From assembly GCA_025360285.1 (NCBI GenBank), contig JANYCM010000283.1, positions 1 to 38,920 on the forward strand: a stretch of DNA of 38,920 nucleotides, in the 5' to 3' direction. This document shows positions 8,582 to 17,979 of the stretch, one piece after another. The notes under the pieces were generated by a model. It was given only the letters and a program-made list of their open reading frames with translations, did not search any database and was not told the DNA's origin. A program made the position numbers and the translations under genes. Source of the stretch: Sphingomonadales bacterium. Lineage in GTDB: Bacteria > Pseudomonadota > Alphaproteobacteria > Sphingomonadales > Sphingomonadaceae. The stretch's first letter is position 1. Every line of letters begins with the position of its first letter.

Positions 8582-9487
8582 TCAGGCCGGCCCCGGCCCG
8601 ACACCATTGGCCTTGAAATGTGCCAGCAGCCGCGCCCAGCCATCGGCCGCTGCCTTTTCATTGTAACTGGGACGATAATCGGCGTGAAAACCATGTTCGG
8701 CATCGGGATAGACGATGATCTCGCTCTTGCTGCCGGCAGCCTTCAGGGCGGCGCGCATGGCCTCGACATCGCTCAGGGGAATCCCCCTATCGAGCCCGCC
8801 ATAAAGTCCGAGCACCGGCGCGTTGAGTTCGCCGGCCAGTTCCAGCGGATATTTGCGCTCATCCGTAACCGGCTCGCCCGGTTTGGGCGGTGCCAGCCGG
8901 CCATACCAGGCCGTGCCGGCCTTCAACAGCGCGAAACGGGCCACAGCCATCCAGGTGACAGCGCCACCCCAGCAGAAGCCGGTGATGGCGAGGCGCTTCT
9001 TGTCAACAAAGCCCTGGGCTGTCAGCCAATCGAGCGTAGTGCCGACATCGCCCATTACCTGTTCATTCTTGGCGGCACCGACAATGCGGAAGATTTCCTT
9101 GAAATCCATGGTCTTGGCGAGCGTCCGATCCGGATCATTGCGGTAGAAGAATTCCGGCGCGATGGCGACATAGCCGGCGCGGGCGAAGCGGCGGCAGATG
9201 TCACGGATATATTCGTGCAGCCCAAAGACTTCATTGACGACAATCACCGCGGGATAGCGCCCCTTGCCCGCCGGCCGCGCCATATAGCCGGGCAGGCCGC
9301 CGGTCATGACGACGCTGTCGATGGCCAGGCCGTCGGTGCTGGTAGTGATTGGTGCGGCATTGGCACCAACGGCGATGGCGGCGTAGCCGGCGGCGACCAG
9401 CCCGGCCAGGCTGCGGCGTGACAGCAGCAGGTCCTCGGGCGGCGTGCCTTCAGGGCGGGTCAAGTTGGTCATGCCGGAAACTCCCAA
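8582..9487 (-). CDS. Dienelactone hydrolase family protein with N-terminal twin-Arg-like signal
   Basis: RRSLAGLVAAGYAAIAVGANA; GYVAIAPEFFYR; GFCWGGAVTW; DAEHGFHADYRPSYN. Confidence 0.85.
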   Translation of the reverse strand: MGVSGMTNLTRPEGTPPEDLLLSRRSLAGLVAAGYAAIAVGANAAPITTSTDGLAIDSVVMTGGLPGYMARPAGKGRYPAVIVVNEVFGLHEYIRDICRRFARAGYVAIAPEFFYRNDPDRTLAKTMDFKEIFRIVGAAKNEQVMGDVGTTLDWLTAQGFVDKKRLAITGFCWGGAVTWMAVARFALLKAGTAWYGRLAPPKPGEPVTDERKYPLELAGELNAPVLGLYGGLDRGIPLSDVEAMRAALKAAGSKSEIIVYPDAEHGFHADYRPSYNEKAAADGWARLLAHFKANGVGPGPA

Positions 9488-9518
9488 GGTGCGCTGCGCG
9501 GCAACCTAGCGGCGCGGC

Positions 9519-10889
9519 ATGGCGATGCAAACCCCGGTGTTTGCGGACTTGTCGCCGCGCTTGCCGCCCGGCATGAAGACGGGAACAGTTGGGGGAACCG
9601 TCATCATCACGCCCACACCGGTGATCGTGCGCCGCCCGTTGTGGCGGCAGCTTTATGTGCAGGTGCTGCTGGCGATCCTGATCGGCGGTGCCATCGGCCA
9701 TTTCGCCCCGGCGACCGGCACCGCGATGAAGCCGCTGGGGGATGCCTTCATCAAGCTGGTCAAGATGGTCATCGCGCCGGTCGTGTTCCTGACCATAACC
9801 ACCGGCATTGCCGGCATGCGTGATCTGGGCTCGGTTGGCCGTGTCGCTGCCAAGGCCTTTGCCTATTTTCTGACATTTTCGACTCTGGCGCTGGTCGTCG
9901 GGCTGGTCGTTGGCAATCTGATCAAACCGGGGGCCGGCCTGAATATCGATCCGGCCAGCCTGTCGGCGACGGAAGTCAGCGGCTATGTTGCCAAGGCGCA
10001 TGACGCCACCATTGTGGGCTTTCTGGCAGCGATCATCCCCGACACCGTGGTGGGGGCCTTTGCCGAAGGCAATCTGCTGCAAATCCTGTTCTTTTCGATC
10101 AGCTTCGGCATCGCGCTGGCGTTGGTTGGCGCGCCCGCACAACCCCTGGTGGCGGTGCTCGATGCGGCTACAGCGGCGGTGTTCCGGCTGGTGGCGATCT
10201 TCATGGCGGCGGCGCCGATCGGCGCGTTGGGAGCCTTTGCCTTTACCATCGGCAAATATGGGCTCGGCACGGTCGCCAATCTGGCAGCGCTTGTCGGCAC
10301 CTTCTATCTGACGGCACTGATCTTCGTCCTCGGCGTGCTCGGGCTGGTGGCGCGGGCGGCGGGATTTTCGATCTTCCGGTTGATCGCCTATCTGCGTGCC
10401 GAATTATTGCTGGTGCTGGGCACCAGTTCATCGGAATCGGCGCTGCCCAGCCTGATGGACAAACTGGAAGCGGCGGGCTGCCCCAAGCCCATTGTCGGCC
10501 TGGTCGTGCCGACGGGGTATTCGTTCAACCTGGATGGTACCAATATTTACATGACGTTGGCGGCGCTGTTCATCGCCCAGGCGACCAATATCCATCTGTC
10601 ACTTGGCGAACAATTGCTGCTGCTTGGCGTGGCGATGCTCAGTTCTAAGGGCGCTGCCGGTGTAACGGGGGCCGGATTCATCACCCTGGCCGCGACATTG
10701 TCGATCGTGCCCAGCATCCCGGTAGCGGGCATGGCGCTGATCCTGGGGGTCGATCGTTTCATGTCAGAATGCCGGTCACTCACCAATTTCATCGGCAATG
10801 CGGTCGCAACGATCGTCGTGTCGCGTTGGGAAGGCGGCATTGATGAGGAACGTTTCACCCATGTGCTGGGCGGCGGGACACGATCATAA
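9519..10889 (+). CDS. Dicarboxylate/amino acid:cation symporter (DAACS family)
   Basis: [82 protein letters not shown]. Exact start uncertain. Confidence 0.92.
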   Translation: MAMQTPVFADLSPRLPPGMKTGTVGGTVIITPTPVIVRRPLWRQLYVQVLLAILIGGAIGHFAPATGTAMKPLGDAFIKLVKMVIAPVVFLTITTGIAGMRDLGSVGRVAAKAFAYFLTFSTLALVVGLVVGNLIKPGAGLNIDPASLSATEVSGYVAKAHDATIVGFLAAIIPDTVVGAFAEGNLLQILFFSISFGIALALVGAPAQPLVAVLDAATAAVFRLVAIFMAAAPIGALGAFAFTIGKYGLGTVANLAALVGTFYLTALIFVLGVLGLVARAAGFSIFRLIAYLRAELLLVLGTSSSESALPSLMDKLEAAGCPKPIVGLVVPTGYSFNLDGTNIYMTLAALFIAQATNIHLSLGEQLLLLGVAMLSSKGAAGVTGAGFITLAATLSIVPSIPVAGMALILGVDRFMSECRSLTNFIGNAVATIVVSRWEGGIDEERFTHVLGGGTRS

Positions 10890-12152
10890 TGATGCGAACA
10901 TTACGCCCGATGCCAGCGCCATAAGCGCCGTCGCGGCCCAGCCGAAGCGGCTGGTCCAGCCTTTCAGCGCGAAGATTCCCATCACTGCCGGGCGCTGGGC
11001 CAGCAGCATGATGACGACCATCACCGGCACGGCGACGACGCCATTGACCACGGCGCTCCAGAACAACGCCTGCATCGGATCGACATGGGCGAAATCCAGC
11101 CCGATAGCGGCGAGGGTGGCGAGGCTGATAACCCCATAGAAATGCAGGGCCTGTCGCGGTTTCAGCGCCAGCCCGGTGCGCCAGCCCATGACTTCGGACA
11201 GGGCATAGGCAGCCGAGCCGGCCAGAACCGGAATCGCCAATAGCCCGGTGGCGATGATGCCGGTGGCGAACAGCGCGAAGGCCAGATCCCCGGCGATCGG
11301 CCGCAGCGCCTTGGCCGCATCGGCGGCGGTGGCGATATTGGTCACCCCGGCATTGTGCAGGGTGACGGCGGTGCCGAGCATGATGGCGAGCGCGATCAGG
11401 TTGGAGAACGCCATGCCGCCCCAGGTATCGATGCGCAGGCGGCGGAACTCGGCGGGGGCGCTGATCCGGTCATGCTTCAGCGGGCGGCCCTGGCGGGCGG
11501 CGATGTCTTCCACCTCCTGCGCCGCCTGCCAGAAAAACAGATAGGGGCTGATGGTGGTGCCGAAGATAGCGACGATCATCGTCGCAGCAGCGCCGGTCAT
11601 CGGCAGCCCTGGCCAGACCAGCGCCACCACCACTTGGCGCCATGGCACATCGACCAGCAGCACGACACCGACATAGGCGAACAGTGACAAGGTCAACCAT
11701 TTCAATATCTTGACATAGCTGTGATAGGATACAAAAATCTGCAGCGTGAGCGAACCCAGCGCAAAAACGATGGCAAAGTTGCGCCGTGACAGGCCGGTGA
11801 CGAGTTCCGCTGCGGCACCCATGGCGGCAATATCGGCGGCAATGTTGAGCGTGTTGGCGATCAGCAGCAACACGACGACGCTGGCCGCCACCCAGGCCGG
11901 GAAGCTGCGCCGCATGTTGGCGGCAAGGCCGCGGCCACTGATCCGGGCGATCTGGGCGCAGATCAACTGGAATACCGCCATGAACGGATAGGTCAGGAAC
12001 AGCGTCCAGAGCATCGCCAGACCAAAACGTGCGCCGGCCTGCGAGTAGGTGGCAATGCCCGAAGGATCGTCATCGGCGGCACCGGTGACAAGGCCCGGCC
12101 CCAGCGCCGTGAACGGGTTGAAACGCCGGGGCTGGGGAGGTATTTTTTCCAT
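10884..12152 (-). CDS. NRAMP family divalent metal transporter
   Basis: [27 protein letters not shown] hallmark; multiple TM helices. Confidence 0.9.
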   Translation of the reverse strand: MEKIPPQPRRFNPFTALGPGLVTGAADDDPSGIATYSQAGARFGLAMLWTLFLTYPFMAVFQLICAQIARISGRGLAANMRRSFPAWVAASVVVLLLIANTLNIAADIAAMGAAAELVTGLSRRNFAIVFALGSLTLQIFVSYHSYVKILKWLTLSLFAYVGVVLLVDVPWRQVVVALVWPGLPMTGAAATMIVAIFGTTISPYLFFWQAAQEVEDIAARQGRPLKHDRISAPAEFRRLRIDTWGGMAFSNLIALAIMLGTAVTLHNAGVTNIATAADAAKALRPIAGDLAFALFATGIIATGLLAIPVLAGSAAYALSEVMGWRTGLALKPRQALHFYGVISLATLAAIGLDFAHVDPMQALFWSAVVNGVVAVPVMVVIMLLAQRPAVMGIFALKGWTSRFGWAATALMALASGVMFASL

Positions 12153-12153
12153 A

Positions 12154-13062
12154 TCAATCAGCGCGATAGCGGATCAAACCTTCCTGCATGACGCTGGCAA
12201 TCTGCGCGCCGGAACGCGTGTAGATCAGTCCGCGGTTGAGGCCGCGGCCGCCGCCGGACACCGGCGAATCCTGGTCGAACAACAGCCAGTCATTCATGTC
12301 CGGCGTGGCGTTGAACCAGATGGCATGGTCCAGGCTGGCGGCTTGCAGGCGGGGGTTGGTCCAGGCGATGGCATGGGGCAGCAGGCAGACATCGAGCATG
12401 GTCATGTCGCTGGCATAGGCGAGCAGGGCGCGGGCGACGGGGGGGGCGACGCTGACCGGGGCGGCGAGGCGGCACCAGTGGTGGTTGCGAGGCGGGTGAA
12501 CCTTGGGCTTGAACGGGTCGAGATGTTCGACGGCGCGGAATTCGATCGGGCGTTCGCGGGTTTTCCACAGTGTTTTGAAGGGCTCAGGCGCCTTGTCGGC
12601 GTGGCGCGCCATCAATTCGCCTTCGCTGGTCAATTGTTCCGGCGGTGTTACCTTGGGGTGTGAGAAGCTGTGTTCAAGCCCTTGTTCCTGCAACTGAAAA
12701 CTGGCTGTCATGTTGAAGATCGGCCGGCCGTGCTGGATGGCGATGACCCGGCGGGTGGTAAAGCTCTGCCCGTCACGGTCGCGTTCCACCCGGTAGACAA
12801 TCGGATGGGCCGGATCACCCGGACGCAGAAAATAGCTGTGCAATGAATGACATAGCCGGTCGGGCCGGACAGTTTTTGAGGCCGCCATCAGCGCCTGCGC
12901 CACGACCTGGCCGCCATAAACCCGCATCCAGCCGGCGTTGGTCGATTGGCCGCGGAACAGATCGGCCTCCAGCGGCTCGACATCGAGCAGCGCCAGCAAA
13001 CGGGCGACACTTTCGGCCGGATCGATCGGAGATTTCGGGGTTTCAGCGGTCATTTGCGGCAT
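12154..13062 (-). CDS. tesB: Acyl-CoA thioesterase II
   Basis: FRGQSTNAGWMRVYGGQVVAQALMAAS; LHSYFLRPGDPAHPIVYRVERDRDGQSFTTRRVIAIQHGRPIFNMTASFQ; ASLDHAIWFN. Confidence 0.9.
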   Translation of the reverse strand: MPQMTAETPKSPIDPAESVARLLALLDVEPLEADLFRGQSTNAGWMRVYGGQVVAQALMAASKTVRPDRLCHSLHSYFLRPGDPAHPIVYRVERDRDGQSFTTRRVIAIQHGRPIFNMTASFQLQEQGLEHSFSHPKVTPPEQLTSEGELMARHADKAPEPFKTLWKTRERPIEFRAVEHLDPFKPKVHPPRNHHWCRLAAPVSVAPPVARALLAYASDMTMLDVCLLPHAIAWTNPRLQAASLDHAIWFNATPDMNDWLLFDQDSPVSGGGRGLNRGLIYTRSGAQIASVMQEGLIRYRAD

Positions 13063-13254
13063 GACTAGCGGGCGTGGCGGGCGCTGTCATCCCCGTTGGC
13101 CGGGATTCGCCGGTAGTGCGGCCGGTCATGGCGGGGCAAAACCCGGCTGTCGCGTGGGTTTGTGTCGATCGGCAACTGTCTCTTATAACGGAATCGCCAC
13201 CGATCGCTTGACAGGCACCGGGCCGCTGCCTATCCCGCCGCTTCCGCATCGCTT

Positions 13255-13331
<77 letters not shown>

Positions 13332-13342
13332 TGCGTTTATTG

Positions 13343-13446
13343 TTGTTGGCAAGTCGGTGCCAGCCCGCACTCCCGCCGGGCCACCCACTTCAATATGCTA
13401 TCGCTGGGTGGACGGGCGGGGGTGCGGGCTGGCACCAACTCAACAA
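13343..13446. repeat. Long imperfect inverted repeat (stem ~37 bp with a 15-bp perfect core) after tRNA-Asp
   Basis: GGTGCCAGCCCGCAC (13356-13370) vs GTGCGGGCTGGCACC (13422-13436), CCCGCC/GGCGGG, CCACCCA/TGGGTGG; loop CTTCAATATGCTATCGC. Confidence 0.75.
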
Positions 13447-13451
13447 GCAAC

Positions 13452-13754
13452 CTATCCCCGCAGCCGGTCCCATTCCGCCAGTTCGTAAGCGATCGAAGCT
13501 TCGACCAGCCTTTCCCACAAATCCGCCGCCAGCCCGGCCGGCAACCCCGCCGCCACTGCCGCTGCTTCGGCATTGGCGATCACCTGCGCCTTGCGGGCTT
13601 CATCGCGCACGGCGCCGCGGTCGGGCTTGATGCGCGCCGCCGCTGCCATATAGGCAAAGCGCCGCGCCAGCAGCGCCACCAGATCGGCATCCAGCGCATC
13701 GACCCCGGCACGCACTTCGGCCATCGTCATGCAGGCATCCGCTGCCAAGGTCAT
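13452..13754 (-). CDS. Chorismate mutase (AroQ type)
   Basis: MTMAEVRAGVDALDADLVALLARRFAYMAAAARIKPDRGAVRDEARKAQVIANAEAAA...LWERLVEASIAYEL. Confidence 0.85.
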   Translation of the reverse strand: MTLAADACMTMAEVRAGVDALDADLVALLARRFAYMAAAARIKPDRGAVRDEARKAQVIANAEAAAVAAGLPAGLAADLWERLVEASIAYELAEWDRLRG

Positions 13755-13990
13755 CGCGGTGCATCCTTGCGGGTCCAATGCCCGGTGTTCATCCACAGGA
13801 ACAGCGGTCGCAGCGGCAGCACCCAGGCGACGCCGGCCACGGCATAGCCCAGCACCATCACTGCCATCGGCAGCGTCGCCAGCGCAGCGGCACAGGAGGC
13901 CACCAGCCCGGCATAGAGCGCCAGATAGGCCAGCAGGCCGAGTATGCCGACGGGTTTGCGCCACGAGGGTTCAGGAGGGACAGCAGCCAT
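13751..13990 (-). CDS. DUF2842-type small membrane protein
   Basis: WRKPVGILGLLAYLALYAGLVAS...VAWVLPLRPLFLWMNTGHW; 4-nt overlap with the chorismate mutase start. Confidence 0.75.
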   Translation of the reverse strand: MAAVPPEPSWRKPVGILGLLAYLALYAGLVASCAAALATLPMAVMVLGYAVAGVAWVLPLRPLFLWMNTGHWTRKDAPR

Positions 13991-13999
13991 GCCCGCCTG

Positions 14000-14572
14000 T
14001 TACCGGGCCTTGCGGCAATCCACCAGCCGTGTCGGTGTCGCGACCCAGTCGAGCGCCACGTCCCAGGGGTCCTGGGGCAGGGCGTCGGCGATCTGGACGT
14101 CCCAGGCCAGGCCAATGGTGGTGATGCGCCCCGTGGTGCCCAGCGCCGCCAGCGTCCGGTCATAATGGCCGGCCCCCTGGCCCAGGCGTGTGCCGTCAAG
14201 GGTCACGGCGACCAGAGGCACCAGCAGCACGTCCGGCCGCACGTCAGGCGCGGTGGCGGCGGGTTCCGGAATGCTGCCAAAGCCCGGCAGCAGATCGGGG
14301 AGCGCGGCGCTGTGGAAGGCCAGCGCCGCGCCGGTGACGCGGGGAAACGCCAGCCCGGGCCGCGCCGCCGCCAGCCAGCGCGGGTCGATCTCGTCGCCGC
14401 ACGCGGCATAGCTGGCGATGACCGCGGCGTCGGCAAGGGCTGGCAGCAATTGCGCCGCCAGCGCCTGTTCGAGTCGACTCCGCTCACCATCTGGCAAGTC
14501 GGCGACAAAGGCCTGGCGTTCGCGGCGGAAATGGCGGCGCAGCGCCGGCTTGGTTTCGTCGGACACGCGCAC
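14000..14572 (-). CDS. 5-formyltetrahydrofolate cyclo-ligase
   Basis: KPALRRHFRRERQAF...PDVLLVPLVAVTLDGTRLGQGAGHYDRTLAAL. Confidence 0.88.
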   Translation of the reverse strand: MRVSDETKPALRRHFRRERQAFVADLPDGERSRLEQALAAQLLPALADAAVIASYAACGDEIDPRWLAAARPGLAFPRVTGAALAFHSAALPDLLPGFGSIPEPAATAPDVRPDVLLVPLVAVTLDGTRLGQGAGHYDRTLAALGTTGRITTIGLAWDVQIADALPQDPWDVALDWVATPTRLVDCRKAR

Positions 14573-14624
14573 CTGATCGGGGAAAATGTCGGCGGGACCA
14601 CCATGGGCCGTTGCGAGAGGATCC

Positions 14625-14752
14625 TCTGACGCCGTTTACGTCAGGTGGGAGCCAGATAGGACGGACCAGGATCCGCCCAGGGCCAGCCCCCTAGGATAGT
14701 GAATCGCCTCAGGGATGCTCGATGCTCGTACCGGGCAGTACCCGCCTGGGGC
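14625..14752 (-). ncRNA. ssrS: 6S RNA (approximate ends)
   Basis: Lies between zapA and 5-FCL in the same orientation (classical 6S context). Minus-strand promoter TTGAGC-17 nt-TATATT just upstream; terminal hairpin CTGACG-TAAACGG-CGTCAG. Confidence 0.65.
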
Positions 14753-14801
14753 CAATATAGGCGCGGCGGCGGGGAAGCTCAACCGGCGTTTGAAGGGCGT
14801 T

Positions 14802-15104
14802 CTACCCCGCCAGCGCCGTCGCCAGTGCTTCGGCCTGGTCGGCCAGCCTTGCCAGGCGGGCGTCCTCGCCGGCGTCGCACGCCATCGGGACGATCTTGCC
14901 GGCGCGGACGTCATGGAGTTCGTCGGCGATCATCAGCGCCGCCATCAACAGCAGGCGCGCCTCGCTCATCGCGCCGAGTCCGGCGGTGAGTTTTTCGGCG
15001 CGGGCGGCGATATCGCGGGCCAGTGTCTGGAGATGCGCTTCTTCACCATCGCGGCACGACAGCGGATAGTTGCGGCCGCCGATTTCAACGATCACTTGTG
15101 CCAT
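14802..15104 (-). CDS. zapA: Cell division protein ZapA
   Basis: MAQVIVEIGGRNYPLSCRDGEEAHLQTLARDIAARAEKL...LLMAALMIADEL. Confidence 0.88.
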   Translation of the reverse strand: MAQVIVEIGGRNYPLSCRDGEEAHLQTLARDIAARAEKLTAGLGAMSEARLLLMAALMIADELHDVRAGKIVPMACDAGEDARLARLADQAEALATALAG

Positions 15105-15140
15105 GGCGGGGCCTTTCGGGTGGCGGGAGCGCGCTTTTTC

Positions 15141-15172
15141 CCCGTCATCCCAGCCTTCGCTGGGATGACGGG
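15141..15172. repeat. REP-like hairpin
   Basis: CCCGTCATCCCAGC-CTTC-GCTGGGATGACGGG, perfect 14-bp stem. Confidence 0.7.
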
Positions 15173-15200
15173 AGTGTTTTGGCCGCGTGTCATCGCTGGC

Positions 15201-15422
15201 CTAACCATCGCCGATGATCGCATCCAGCGCCGCCAGCGCCTCGGCGGCGGCGGCTTCGATCCGCTGGCTGCGTGCCATTCGCGCCGCGAATTCGGCTTCG
15301 CGGGCGTTTAGTTCGGCTTCGCGTGCCGCAAGGGCTGCCGCCCGCGCGGCCAGCCCTGTGCTGATCCGGGCCAGCGCGGCCTCGATACGGTCGGCGGCGG
15401 TGGCGATTTCGTGGCTCATCAA
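15201..15422 (-). CDS. Small coiled-coil protein
   Basis: Heptad-like ALAAREAELNAREAEFAARMARSQRIEAAAAEALAAL; located directly upstream of zapA. Confidence 0.6.
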   Translation of the reverse strand: MMSHEIATAADRIEAALARISTGLAARAAALAAREAELNAREAEFAARMARSQRIEAAAAEALAALDAIIGDG

Positions 15423-15493
15423 CCTCAGGCTAACACTGGCAACAGCCCAATCGATAGGGCAGGGCGGGGGCGTCGGTCAAATAGCCTGAAGGA

Positions 15494-16471
15494 TCAGCGC
15501 GCCGGGGCCACCGTCGCCAGCAGGTCCAGCACCGGCGCCAGCGACTGGTCCGGGGCTTCCTCCATCGGCAGATGGCCGACATGATCGAGGATGACCGCCT
15601 TGGCGCCGGGCAATTGCTGCTGGAACCAGGCGACGCATGTGACCGGGATCAACCGGTCATCGCGGCCCCAGACGATCAGCGTTGGCGCGGTGATGGTTTT
15701 CAGCAGCGCCGTATCATCCTGGCGGTGATAGCCGGCAAACCGATCCATTGTGGCGGCGCGATTGCCGGGGTAGCGCAGCAATTCCCAATAGCGATCGACC
15801 ATGGCCGGGGTGACCATGCTCTGCACGCTGACCGTCTGGTGCAGCGATTGTTCGATCATGCTGCGCGGCAATACCGAGGCGAGCAGATCGCGCAGCACCG
15901 GAATCCGCGCGATGCGAAAACCGATCGGCGGCGACGAATTGCCAGGCTCGGGCTGGCCGACGCTGTCCACCAGGATCAGCGCCGCGACCTTGTCCGGATG
16001 CGCCGCAGCATAATGCCAGGCGATACCGCCGCCCATCGAATTGCCAGCGATGGCAAAGCGCGTGAGGCCCAGCCGATCGACGATCTTTTCGGTGATACCG
16101 ACATAGGCGGCGCTGGAATAATCGCGCGACGGCACCGGGCCGGACAGGCCATGCGCCGGGAAATCGAAGCTGATGACGCGGTATTTTGGCGTCAGCCGCG
16201 CGACCCAGGGCTCCCAGGTGTTGAGCGAGGCATTGGAGCCGTGCAGCAGCACGATCGGGAAGCCGTCCTTTGGCCCTTCGTCGCGCATATGGATGACCGT
16301 GCCGGGAGCGACCTCGACATAGTGCGACGCCGCGCTGCCATATTTGGCGCGGAGCTGCGCCACCGGGATATCGGGCACCTGAAAGACGATGAACAGCCCG
16401 GCGATGACGAGAAGGATAACGCCAAGCCCGATGCCGAGGCGGCGCGGCCAGCGCCTTGTTGCAGCCGCCAT
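15494..16471 (-). CDS. Alpha/beta fold hydrolase with N-terminal TM anchor
   Basis: GIGLGVILLVIAGLFIVFQV; VLLHGSNASLNTWEPW; AGNSMGGGIAWHYA; DRLIPV; HVGHLPMEEAP. Confidence 0.88.
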   Translation of the reverse strand: MAAATRRWPRRLGIGLGVILLVIAGLFIVFQVPDIPVAQLRAKYGSAASHYVEVAPGTVIHMRDEGPKDGFPIVLLHGSNASLNTWEPWVARLTPKYRVISFDFPAHGLSGPVPSRDYSSAAYVGITEKIVDRLGLTRFAIAGNSMGGGIAWHYAAAHPDKVAALILVDSVGQPEPGNSSPPIGFRIARIPVLRDLLASVLPRSMIEQSLHQTVSVQSMVTPAMVDRYWELLRYPGNRAATMDRFAGYHRQDDTALLKTITAPTLIVWGRDDRLIPVTCVAWFQQQLPGAKAVILDHVGHLPMEEAPDQSLAPVLDLLATVAPAR

Positions 16472-16472
16472 C

Positions 16473-17852
16473 TCAGATTACCTCGATTCGCAAGGGCAGG
16501 CCATCCTTGGGTTTGGGGATCGGGAACATGTTGAATTCGCCGCGATACGAATCCGACAGCACGATGCGGTTTTCGGCGAGCAAATGGAAGAAGAAGGATT
16601 TGACCTGCATATAGGCAAAGTGCAGCCCCAGGCACATATGGCCACCGCCGCCGAACGGCACCCAGGCATATTTGTGCCGGCCCTTGGAGTTTTCGGGGGT
16701 GAAGCGCAGCGGATCGAAACGTTCCGGATCGGGCCAGACATCGGGCAGGCGGTGGGTCAGCATCGGGTTGATGCCGACGTGGCTGCCGGCCGGGATGACA
16801 TGATTCATGAAAACGAATGACTTGAGCGCCCGGCGCGGCATGGACGGCACCGGCGGGATCAGCCGCAGCGATTCCTTGAAGACCATTTCCAGCGTTTCCA
16901 TCTCGGCGAGCGCCGCATAGGTCAGTTCGCCGCCGGTCCTCGCCTTTATCGCCAGGATTTCGGCGCGCACCTTGTCCTGCCATTCGGGATATTGGCCGAG
17001 AAAATGCACCGTCGAGCTGATCGATGAGGTCGTCGTGTCATGCGCCGCCATCATCAGGAAGTTCATGTGATCGATGATGGCCTGGTCGCTGAGCGGCACG
17101 CCTTCATCATCGGTGGTGTTGCAGATCTGGGTGAAGATGTCGTCGCCGGCCTGGCCGAGGCGCTTGGGGATTTCGCGGCCGAAGAATTCGCACATGAATT
17201 CACGGCCCTTGACGCCGCGCCGCATGGCGGTGAGCGGCAGCGGTTTGCGGACCACGGCGACCGAGGCCAGCACCATATCGACAAAGGCCTTGTTGATCTT
17301 CTTGGCATCCGGGCCCCAGGGCACGCCGAGGAAAGATGCCGCGGCAAGATCCAGCGTCAAGGCCTTGATGGCAGGGTAGAATTTGAATTCCGGCTCGTTC
17401 GGCCAGGCGGCGATGCCGCGCGCGATACCGCCGTTCAGCTCGCCGAGATAATGCTGCATCGGTTCGGTCTTGAAGGCGACCGACAGGGCCTTGCGGTGGA
17501 TGCGATGTTCATCGAAATCCATCAGCATCAGGCCATGCGGGAACAGGTTTTCGAGGACAGGATTCCAGCCGAGCGAGGACGAGAAAATCTTGTCCTTGTT
17601 GAACAGCACCAGTTCATTGGCTTCCGGGCCGATCATCGACACGCCCCAGCCGCCGAAATCCTGGCGGCGGAACACCCGGCCATAATCATCATGCATCTGG
17701 TGGCTGCGGCCCAGCGGGTCCTGAAGGAATTTGATGGTGCGCAGCACCGGGATGCGCGCCGGCGTCATGCCGGGCAGGTGCGCCAGATCGGCGAATGTCG
17801 GTTCGGGCAGATCGGCGGGGATGAAGGCCTGGGCCTTGCTGTGAGCATTCAT
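16473..17852 (-). CDS. Cytochrome P450 (canonical)
   Basis: I-helix AAHDTTTSS, ExxR FKESLRLIPP, heme loop FGGGGHMCLG. Start moved to MNAHSKAQAF. Confidence 0.92.
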   Translation of the reverse strand: MNAHSKAQAFIPADLPEPTFADLAHLPGMTPARIPVLRTIKFLQDPLGRSHQMHDDYGRVFRRQDFGGWGVSMIGPEANELVLFNKDKIFSSSLGWNPVLENLFPHGLMLMDFDEHRIHRKALSVAFKTEPMQHYLGELNGGIARGIAAWPNEPEFKFYPAIKALTLDLAAASFLGVPWGPDAKKINKAFVDMVLASVAVVRKPLPLTAMRRGVKGREFMCEFFGREIPKRLGQAGDDIFTQICNTTDDEGVPLSDQAIIDHMNFLMMAAHDTTTSSISSTVHFLGQYPEWQDKVRAEILAIKARTGGELTYAALAEMETLEMVFKESLRLIPPVPSMPRRALKSFVFMNHVIPAGSHVGINPMLTHRLPDVWPDPERFDPLRFTPENSKGRHKYAWVPFGGGGHMCLGLHFAYMQVKSFFFHLLAENRIVLSDSYRGEFNMFPIPKPKDGLPLRIEVI

Positions 17853-17979
17853 GCGTGATCTCCTGTATGCGGAGCATTGATACGCAAATTTGCCGGGCGG
17901 AGCAACGGGGCGGCCCAGCAATAAGGCGAGACAAAGTGTCGGGCTTTCGCTGGCCTGAAAGCCCGCTTATGACGGCGGC

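Noticed and set aside
10884-10889. Tail-to-tail overlap of symporter and NRAMP stop codons
   Set aside because: Overlapping convergent stops are common in compact bacterial genomes; not notable alone.
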